DNA of 64,000 bases from Pelecanus crispus (Eukaryota > Chordata > Aves > Pelecaniformes > Pelecanidae). Position 1 is the first letter of the stretch. Every line of letters starts with the position of its first letter. The stretch spans positions 152,545,967 through 152,609,966 of the forward strand of contig NC_134644.1 in NCBI RefSeq assembly GCF_030463565.1, read 5' to 3'. The position numbers and the translations under genes are program-made. The notes under the pieces were generated by a model, which was given only the letters and a program-made list of their open reading frames with translations, ran no database searches and was not told where the DNA came from. Below, piece by piece: positions 55,826 to 64,000 of the stretch.

Positions 55826-56121
55826 CTTTCCCTTTTTATAATCTCTCCTTTTTTTTTAATTTTGTACAATTTTCTTCAGAATTATTTCTGTAGAGTTGGA
55901 TGCAAGTATTTGACTGAAAGGTGCCAAACTCTTGCATCTGTAGTGTTTGTCTAGCCTTTTTTTGCACATTGCAGAGGCTTTTTATAATAATCATTTTAGA
56001 ATATAAATATCAAAACCAAATTCATTAACTTTTTAAATTCCTTGTTTGACGTATAAAATATACCACCACCATTTTAAGAATTAACTGTAACTTTTTGTAT
56101 CAAATAAATAAGACCTTTTAC
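55826..56121 (+). other. CTHRC1: CTHRC1 3' UTR and poly(A) signal
   Basis: About 300 bp of AT-rich UTR lead to AATAAA at 56103-56108 and a likely cleavage site near 56120, followed by a genomic A-rich tract (56122-56137). Confidence 0.8.
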
Positions 56122-56124
56122 AAA

Positions 56125-59100
56125 AAAAAAAAAAAAACAACCAGGCTATTTTATTGATCATTAAACTGTTTAAGGAATTTTACATGGTGTTATGATACAC
56201 AATACATTTTTTTAGAAGACTTCATAAAAAGTTCTAAGAAAGTCAACTCACGTCTTGGCTTTAGCCTTCACAAAACATACATAACATCTACTCTGGTGAA
56301 CCTGACTACAGACTAGGATGCTCTGCTGTTACAGTCTTAAGACTCTCGACAAACTCCTGGTGACTTAACTGTGGCCCAGATAATGTGGTTAAGCGTTAAA
56401 TACCTCGTTCTGAACAACTAAGTAAGAATAGACTATCTCACCTCTCCTTCCCTCTCTTGCTTCTTGATAGACTGGATTTCAGTATAAACATCTTATTATT
56501 GGTCTCCACTATTAGCATGCAGATACTAAATAATTTTACAGTTACAAAACTTAATTTAATTGCTTCAATAAAATAATTCTCCTGGATTTAGCCTTTCAGA
56601 TATATACAATCACTCTGGTGTTAAATTAAAAGCTACATATATTAAATAGTTTGGAAGATACAGAAATAAGGCAGGTTCAAATACCTTGGCTTTCAAAAAG
56701 TGTACTGGTGCAGTGAAAGAATGATGTCTCAGCTATTTGACTGCAGCCTCCAGACTGGACAAGTGACAACACTGATCATGCCAGCACAGCATTAGCTTCA
56801 GTGTTTTAAGTATTTTCGTCCAAACAAGTGATATACTCAAATATTTTTAAAAATTGTACAGATTCTAAAGGGAAACAATAGTCATGTTCATCATCAATTT
56901 TACATTAATGAAATTAAAAAACAAACAAGAAAAAGCATGTACAACATGCAGAAATCTACACTCTTCCCAGAAATTAAAAGGAAAGAACATTAAATCTGAG
57001 ATAAGGAATTTATTTCAGCTGTTTTGCATCGAATCTTAGCTTTTTTCCTGAACAGGTTATAAGATTTTCCCCAGGCATCTCTCAGATTGGCAGCTCTTGT
57101 CTGCAGCTTTTGTTCAGAATGCCAGAGGAACACACCTGCAGCTAGGAGAGCATTCAGGCTTTCCCAACTGCAAGCTTATGTGTGATATTGCTGCAAACCA
57201 GCAAATTATACAGCTGGTATTTTGTCTCTGAAGAACTGTACTGTTTTCATTGGCTTGGACGATGGGTTTTAAGGTATCTGAACACAAACGAGTTACTATG
57301 AGCTAAGCTATGGTGTGAATTTACAGAATGTCAGTTAACATACAGTAACTGGTTGTGTACATGCTTGCAGCCTGTCTTTGCATTTATCCTGGAGCACGCG
57401 TAAGCTGTTTTGGGCCTAGAGCACACTAATCCAGGGTAGTAACTGCACAACTTTTATTCTTATGATTTATTCATGTCTTCTGAACATTTTTTGGACCCTG
57501 AGTGGCAGAGTTAACTTGGTGTTCCATTAAATTAATTCTGCGTACTAGAAAACACACAAAACGAAGTAAACACCCTCCAAAGACAGAAGTAGTTAGTAGC
57601 TGTTAGGGATCTACATAGTAACTGGCATGGTAAACTTCCAGTAAATATGATCTTCAGCTAAATACACAGGGAAACTTTCATAATAAAATCCAAAGCCAGC
57701 CATAATGGCCACATGCCCTTTTCAGATGAGATTATCAACTCTATCAGTAGAGGGAATGGGATTGTGGAGGAGAAAGTGTAAATTATTAATAAATGCACTC
57801 AAAATGTGGCATGTGGCAATAGTATCAACAGAAACAAGCAAGTGTATTGCTGAATTAAGATTCAAAATATTGAGCATTTTCTGTAGTCTTCCAGATTTTA
57901 ACTTAACATTGAAAACAATTCCCTAATCTATTAAATTTTCATTAAAAAAAGCCTTATTTCTGCTTTAGGTTAGTCTTCAGTTAAACAGGAAACTTCTCTA
58001 AGTGATTACTCATGTGTTTTGCTGGACAGTGTTCTCTGCTCCTCACGAAACTGATTATTTCCCCCTACCGGCTGAATAATCTTTGCTAATTTATTTCCTC
58101 CTTAGCTAAGTGATACTTTCTAGATATTTCTTAATACCTTCTTACTAACAGCAGAAGGCAGATGTTATGGCCACTAATGTATTTTTTTAAAGAACTACAA
58201 AAAATAAAACAAACCCGTATCTCCAAAAAGTACATATCCTTGACAGTAATTATTGGCATGCAAATAAACATCATTATTATACAAATTTACTGAGATGTAC
58301 TGTAATTTAGTTTATCACTAAGTTAGCAATCAGTATATTCTTACAGTCCTTTCCTTAGACCAAATCAGAACACATTAATGGATCGTTTTGGTTTTTTTTG
58401 AAGTCCTGTGCACAGTATTTTTTAGACTACTTATGGATTTTTTTTTTTTCCCAGAGAATATTATTGAAAATAAGCATGTCATATTTGTTATTACAGTGGT
58501 TTGAAAACTGCATCACTATGGGATTACTAGCAAAAAACCCCCTCATTTTTAAAATGGAAGCCTACTTTCAAATATGCATTTGCTTAGTAATATTTGGTCA
58601 AATGTATCAGTAATGAAGACAGAATCTTGCTCAGAGAGAGAGAGAGACTGAGAGGGAGGGCAGGCGGGGAGAGAGAAAATGAATTAAGTAAGTGGCCAGC
58701 GATGCACACAACATACACTTTGGTCTGGTGCTTAAAAGCAAGCCAAAAACCACAATGCAAGTCTGTCCTGGTATGAGACAAGAACTTCCATCAGACTGGC
58801 AATTATTCAAACCCAAGAATGGACAGCTGTTTTACAAAACAATTTGAGTTTCCAAACTGCACCCTACTGAGGCAACATTTTTGTGTTGGATGAGCAATGG
58901 AATTTGGAGCATTCCATATCCTAAAATCTGACAAATAACACAGAGGTGGTTTCAGAAGACATTGCTGTAAACAACTACATACATACTTTCTTCGTAAGAC
59001 TCAGATAAAGATTTAAGAAAGTTTTGACAGACACCAGAGTTGCTTTTATATGAAGTTTTCCACTTCTGTAGGAGTAGAATCTGACCAACTGTTATCTTGA

Positions 59101-59420
59101 GACTTATCAAAACAGATTAGTCCATTTTTCCAGGCAGGCCAGGATGAACTGAATTGCTGCACAGCTGCCTTCACCCAGGCACAATGCTATTATTTCACAG
59201 TTGCAGAAACATGCGTTTCAAGCAGACACAGCTGATTCAGAGAGGAAGGCAGCAAGGCAGGAACATTCAGCAGAAGAGGTGTTGGCAGCATTTTACTATC
59301 TCCAGGTTCTTTCCTCAAAACACTAAATCAATTCACAGTGTCAAAAAAGATTGCTGAACGAAATCTCTCTCAGATGATAAATATAAAATATAGATTCCTT
59401 ATGAACACAAGCTCATACCT
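56125..59420 (-). other. SLC25A32: SLC25A32 3' UTR (minus strand)
   Basis: The sequence between the SLC25A32 stop and the CTHRC1 end has no other gene. A minus-strand AATAAA (plus TTTATT at 56150-56155) followed on that strand by a U-rich stretch (the reverse of the A tract at 56122-56137) suggests the distal end. Nearer poly(A) sites are possible. A GA-rich microsatellite lies at 58633-58676. Confidence 0.6.
58633..58676 (+). repeat. GA-rich microsatellite
   Basis: Runs of GA and GAGG, starting AGAGAGAGAGAGAC and ending GGGGAGAGAGAAA, lie within the presumed SLC25A32 3' UTR. Confidence 0.8.
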
Positions 59421-59556
59421 TTAATTATTTTCTTGTCTAAAACCAAGTAAAAAACCAGACACATTTTCATAAACGACGAAGGTAATAGAGCAGGCAGGAG
59501 TCACTCTGATCACGTTGGGGATAATTCCTTTGTAGAATCCATGAACTCCTTCTTTC
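59421..59556 (-). CDS. SLC25A32: SLC25A32 terminal coding exon
   Basis: The exon is 136 bp: one base completing Arg, then [10 protein letters not shown] through FVVYENVS and GFRQENN, stopping TAA (plus 59421-59423). The acceptor on the minus strand is TCTTTAAAG. Confidence 0.95.
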
Positions 59557-62041
59557 CTTTAAAGACACAGAAAAACATGTAGTTTTAATTAACGTCTTTT
59601 AATAGAAATCAGACATAAACCACAGTCTAGTATTTTTCTTCTCGTGCTCTTGCTGAGAGAGGTACTTCAGGTTAGGAATAGCAAGTTCAGAATAATTTCT
59701 TACTACAGTGTTTAGAGCCATAATATATCAAATCTTAACCCATCGTTTTCTCTTAACATACAATAGCATGCTGTAGGTCAGTTATCTAGCCTAGGGTTTG
59801 GGTGGGGTTTTGTGGGGGTTTTTTTGTATTGTCTAAGTAGGAGGCAATTTATTGTCTTTGTTCAGGCCACAAGAACTGGTTAAAATAACTTAGAATTTCT
59901 GCACCCTGTTCCAAAAAGCATTTACATATTTAATGTCACTGAAGCCAGCAGGGCTGAAAGGCTTGGTAGTTTTGGGTCATGTAACAGCAAGTGAGCTGAG
60001 GAACACAACTAAGGAAAGTCAGCATTTATTTTCAGAGAATTAAAGCACGTCCTCCAGAATTTTGATTCTATTGGTCAATAAATGAGAATTTCTCCCAGTT
60101 GAATCAGAGTATTCATGTTAGGGCTGTTAAAAAGTTTCAAAGACTTTTAACCTCAGCTCCCTCTTTTCCAGCTTCAGAGAGGCCTAGGACACCCGGAGTG
60201 GAGAGTACAGTTAACACAGACCCTGGAAAGTGCTTGGGTGTGGTTTACACTACCCTCCCTAGGGCTCTAAGTTGCATTTGTTTCATAATGAGTACAATAG
60301 TGTCCCCAGAATGGCTGTATACATTCACACTTTATCAGAACTAATAAGCCTTCTTATCGACTGCGGCACTGAAGGGTACAGCGCTGAGACATCATTTTTG
60401 CTCTGAATTGCCTTCAGTCACAATGGTTGTACTGCCTCTGAGCCAGTGGTAGTCCTGGAACAACACAGCCCCATTCACTCATTCAGATGGCACCTCTTAA
60501 TACCCCAGAAGTTAGCTGACTCCATTCACATCTCTAGCAATACGCTGCAACCCAGAAACATTGTCCAAAGCAAGATTAATATTGGTTGCATACTGCAAAG
60601 GTGGCCAACCTTAGTAACTGTGGAGTTTTGTGTGAAAACTCTCACATGTCCTGTGGAGCTGTGGGACAAGGGTTCGTGAGAAGATGTACATAGGTGTCAA
60701 GTAAGAGTTCTCTAAAGGTCCTAAGGGAAGCTGGGACTAGACTACAAATGCAGTCTGGCCTCAGGGTAACCCAGGGACATCGGTATAAACAGCTCTGGCT
60801 AGCTTACTTCTTCCTGCCAGGAATTTGGATTAGCCACAACTCCCAGCAGCACAACATTCCTGTTATATGTGACAATCTAAAGCAGTTCAAGTGAGACTTC
60901 ATTGTTTAAGAGCCCCAAAACAGCCGACTCGATGTTATTTTTTAACCTGTAAGCAAAATTTGCTGGGAAAGAGAGAAGGGAGACAGAATAAACAACAGAA
61001 GCCTGCAGGCTAGCATTGACCCTCTCCTACCTCCTTCTTTGTCCTTAGATTATTGGTATTAGTGGCATCTTGCACAAAATGACTTTGTACAGCCAACATT
61101 TTGTTTGCTCTGAGCTGTACTGGTTCTGCAAGTCAGCATGGAAGCCAGTAAACATAGTTATGATTCTGTAAGACTCACTTTCCAAGCCATAAGCTTTTAA
61201 TTTTGCATGCCTACCTCCATGTCCTGCGGATCACATCAAACACACCAGAATATGTATTATGCTGATCTTGAAGACGAGCGCGCACAACTTGATAGGGATA
61301 TGTTGCTGACACAGCGAATATTTTGGATACAGCTGCCATTGTTATGTATTCCACAGTGTTCTAAAAGCAACAAAAAATGCCAGGCTTGCCTTAAGTGTGG
61401 TTTAAATTAGCCAGTTTCCCAAAATCTTACTTGATTTTTTAAATGTTGAACTAAACAATATTCTAGATTTTTCCCCTTATAATACATACATTTTAAAAAA
61501 TGGCAACGTTCACTATATACAGTACTACAAGTAATTAATTGTAAAACATGTGTTGTGCCCTCTTATTCCTACCAAGTGAAACACTTCTTCCAAAAGTAAC
61601 TACCTTCGCTCAACTTACACCTGACCAGTTTTCCATGTAAGTGTTTAAGACTCAACCTACGGTTCCACAGAGTAAGACAAAAAAACATTCCTCCCTCTAA
61701 AATTCTCAAAACACTTGCCAAAATAAGAAGTCGGTTTCCCTACAGGAAAACAGTGCTAACCAGTTGCTTGTTCCTAAAAAGTGAAAAAGTATTATATCCT
61801 TCTATATATTCTGCATTCCAATTAATGTTTCAATACTGTGTACATTTGGCTGTTCTATGACCTAGACAAATGGAATAAATTTCCACTTATTCACATGCCA
61901 CAACGTGTTTATTATCAAGAATCCTACCAATTTTGTATCTGATACTCTGTTTCTATACTTGTTGTATCTCAGTTTCAAATCTTCATATGCCATGAACTGA
62001 AGTGCTCCATGTGAAGTTCCAAACAGCCCAGGCACAAATCC
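59421..62041 (-). CDS. SLC25A32: Mitochondrial folate/FAD carrier, last three coding exons (partial)
   Basis: SLC25A32 is a six-helix inner-membrane carrier of the SLC25 family that moves folate (and, by yeast complementation, FAD) into mitochondria. Minus-strand coding exons are 62041-61928, 61360-61215 and 59556-59421, together 131 residues plus stop; the upstream two thirds lie beyond 64000. The first encodes [20 protein letters not shown], the second contains the third-repeat carrier signature in [13 protein letters not shown], and the last contains [24 protein letters not shown] and the stop. Phases agree (0, 0, then a split Arg). The gene faces CTHRC1 tail to tail. Residue-level match to human SLC25A32 is high, except for a diverged C-terminal tail. 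Confidence 0.95.
61215..61360 (-). CDS. SLC25A32: SLC25A32 penultimate coding exon
   Basis: The exon is 146 bp, from [17 protein letters not shown] to VIRRTW plus two bases. It carries the PxxxxRxR part of the carrier signature. The minus-strand donor is GAG then GTAGGC and the acceptor is GCTTTTAG. Confidence 0.95.
61928..62041 (-). CDS. SLC25A32: SLC25A32 antepenultimate coding exon
   Basis: The exon is 114 bp, phase 0 on both sides, encoding [12 protein letters not shown] to RVSDTKL. The minus-strand acceptor is a T-rich tract ending in TAG, and the donor is TTG then GTAGGA. Confidence 0.95.
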
Positions 62042-62655
62042 CTAAAAAAAAAAAAGAGATAAAACAAGGTTAAACAGCAATGCACAAAAATTATACAACT
62101 TGACAGAGCTCAGCTTACACACGAGTATGGTCTCCATTACTTTACAAATTGCAACTGCACAACTGTCACTGTGTAGTATGACTCAAAAGACGATTCTGGG
62201 CTGGTATTCTGAATGGCAGGCATCACACAAAAGTGTAATAAATGTTACTTTTCTCCAAATGACATACAGGCTAAAGACAGCTAATGAGTGGGCAAGATAA
62301 AACAAGTGGCCTAGGGACTCCACCTCATAAAGCACAAGCACAGGTCTTAAAGAGCTGGTAACATGGATCAGGATTCTGAGAATACAAATCAAGTTGCAGC
62401 CTTGAAATGTGCTGCTCAGTGCCTGCCCCTTTCCAGGGACTGGCACTAAGCTGTTTAGTTCCCACCTGAGACTGGGAAGGCAATGACAGAAGCTGGTGTC
62501 TCAGTGAGGAGGGCCATCAGGAGTAGAGGTACTAAAAAATTCTTGTGATCAAGTCCTGGAGATAAATATGTATGTGTGTGCATGTGTGTGTGTATATATA
62601 AATGTGTATCTATGATACATATTCATTTCTATATAAAAAAATGTGTGTGTGTATA

Positions 62656-63133
62656 TAGAATCATAGAATTGTTTAGGCTGGAAAAGACCTTTAAGATCAT
62701 CGAGTCCAACCAGTAGCCTAATACTACCAAGTCCACCACTAAACCATATCCCTAAGTGCCACATCTACACGTCTTTTAAATACCTCCAGGGATGGGGACT
62801 CAACCACTTCCCTGGGCAGCCTGTTCCAGTGCTTGGCAACCCTTTTGGTGAATAAATTTCTCCTAATATCCAGTCGACACTTCCCCTGGTGCAACTTGAG
62901 GCTACTTCCTCTCGTCCTATCATTTGTTACTTGGGAAAAAAGAGACTGACACCCACCTCGCCACAACCTCCTTTCAGGTAGTTGTAGAGAGCGATAAGGT
63001 CCCCCCAAGCCTCCTTTTCTCCAGGCTAAACAACCCCAGTTCCCTCAGCCGCTTCTCATAAGACCTGTGCTTAAGACCCTTCACCAACTTCGTTACCCTT
63101 CTTTGGACACACTCCAGCACGCCAATGTCTTTC
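62656..63133 (-). mobile_element. CR1 LINE, 5'-truncated, minus orientation
   Basis: The left end has GAATCATAGAATTG (the reversed CR1 3' end). The minus strand encodes [21 protein letters not shown] and, further 5', [17 protein letters not shown], both CR1 ORF2 C-terminal motifs. It has diverged from the 42.9 kb copy, so it belongs to another CR1 subfamily. Confidence 0.92.
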
Positions 63134-63160
63134 ACAGACACACACACACACACACACTCT
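63134..63160 (+). repeat. CA microsatellite
   Basis: A short (CA)n tract of about 11 units at the 5'-truncated end of the CR1 copy. Confidence 0.9.
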
Positions 63161-63373
63161 TGCACAGTGGAAAACTGAAGGGCATAGATGGAAAGCTAAC
63201 TCATACAAGGACTTATGGACAATTTACATTAAAGAAATAAATCTAAGATTCAGATCAGTTTGAGTGCATTCTTCACCCTGCTCAGAGCATATCCCAAGGC
63301 AGCCCAGCAGAGGTGTAACAAAGCAGTCTGGGAAATGTTCCCCATTTGTAAGAGACAGTAATGGACAGTAAGA

Positions 63374-63450
63374 GTGGTGGACTTGGTAGTGTTATGTTAA
63401 TGGTTGGACTGAATAATCTTAAAGGTCTTCCAACCTAAATGATTCTATGA
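63374..63450 (+). mobile_element. CR1 3' end fragment, plus orientation
   Basis: GTGGACTTGGTAGTGTTATG followed by GTTGGACTGAATAATCTTAA and CAACCTAAATGATTCTATGA matches the CR1 3' end, about 75 bp long. Confidence 0.85.
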
Positions 63451-64000
63451 GTATAATATGAAAATATACAGAAAGCTTTTCTTTCAAAAAAGTTGAAATG
63501 GAGGGGGAAAACAGGTATTCTCTACAAGAAAGAGAAGGCAGGAATTCCTTCAGGAGCGGGACTACCTCAGTTGAAAATGAGCTGACAGCTGCATGTGTTC
63601 TGAGAAGCACTAATTCTCTTTTTGAAGAGCTGATCACTTACACTGGAGAAATACAAATAAATGGGGAATTAATCACCTTGGCCAGAAATGGCTTAAGGGA
63701 GCCAAAAACTTGCTGAAAACTGTTGCAAAGGGACAATTATAATTGAGTATGTGATCAAAATGTGGGTAAAAGGACTCAACCAAAATTTCCCCCAAAATAC
63801 TGGTATCAAACAGTTTTATCTTATTTCCCATGATCCATTCAGGTAAGACAGAGGAATTAAAAGATGCGTCCAGACACAAAACTCTGTATTAGACTAAATC
63901 AGAAGCCCAGAATGTTGAATAAAGACTTATCAATATACTACTAAGAGCCTGGAGAAGGAGAAGAAAAAGAAGGGATCGTGGTAGGAGTCCACTGGAGTAG

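Larger units (their letters stand above)
62042..64000 (-). other. SLC25A32: SLC25A32 intron, continuing past the window
   Basis: I found no further SLC25A32 exon up to 64000. The stretch holds TG/TA microsatellites (62569-62656), a CR1 copy, a CA repeat and a CR1 tail fragment. Confidence 0.75.

Noticed and set aside
62042-64000. A fourth SLC25A32 coding exon
   Set aside because: I looked on the minus strand for the conserved KYEGVRGLYK block expected just upstream of GFVPG and did not find it, so it must lie beyond the window.

Overview
The window is vertebrate nuclear DNA and almost certainly avian. It has large introns with GT/AG boundaries, two CpG-island promoters, CR1 LINE copies carrying the bird 3' end, an avian endogenous-retrovirus solo LTR, and a SINE made of a tRNA-Ile-like head joined to a CR1 tail. 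That SINE type is known from passerines, so a songbird or close relative is likely; this last step is inference.

Three protein genes can be read exon by exon, in the same order as human 8q22.3 (FZD6 - CTHRC1 - SLC25A32). FZD6 is on the + strand: a GC-rich first exon near 6.5 kb, coding from 7552 to 36829 in six exons, 709 codons. CTHRC1 is on the + strand: coding from 49404 to 55825 in four exons, 241 codons. SLC25A32 is on the - strand: only its last three coding exons (62041 down to 59421) are inside, and the rest lies beyond the right edge. CTHRC1 and SLC25A32 converge tail to tail, with poly(A) signals about 45 bp apart near 56.1 kb.

Region by region: 1-6000 is intergenic and shows no gene. 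6.0-7.3 kb is the FZD6 CpG island, with a GC-rich minisatellite. 7.7-28.6 kb is FZD6 intron 2, which holds a hAT-like DNA transposon relic, a PIF/Harbinger transposase fossil, a solo LTR and two decayed LINE fragments. 28.6-38.7 kb holds the rest of FZD6 and its 3' UTR. 38.7-48.9 kb is intergenic, with CR1, SINE and a speculative chain of small minus-strand exons. 48.9-50.1 kb is the CTHRC1 CpG island, with a CCCGGA hexanucleotide repeat. 55.8-59.4 kb is the two 3' UTRs, and 59.4-64 kb is the SLC25A32 3' part with a CR1 copy.

FZD6 (a Wnt receptor of the planar cell polarity branch) and CTHRC1 (a secreted Wnt/PCP cofactor) are functionally related neighbours. SLC25A32 (mitochondrial folate/FAD carrier) is metabolically unrelated. 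I found no prokaryote-like or wholly new system. The points most worth checking are a GC-AG intron in FZD6, an in-phase GC-rich open segment before FZD6 exon 3, the Harbinger fossil, the CTHRC1 hexanucleotide repeat, and the candidate small secreted-protein gene between FZD6 and CTHRC1.
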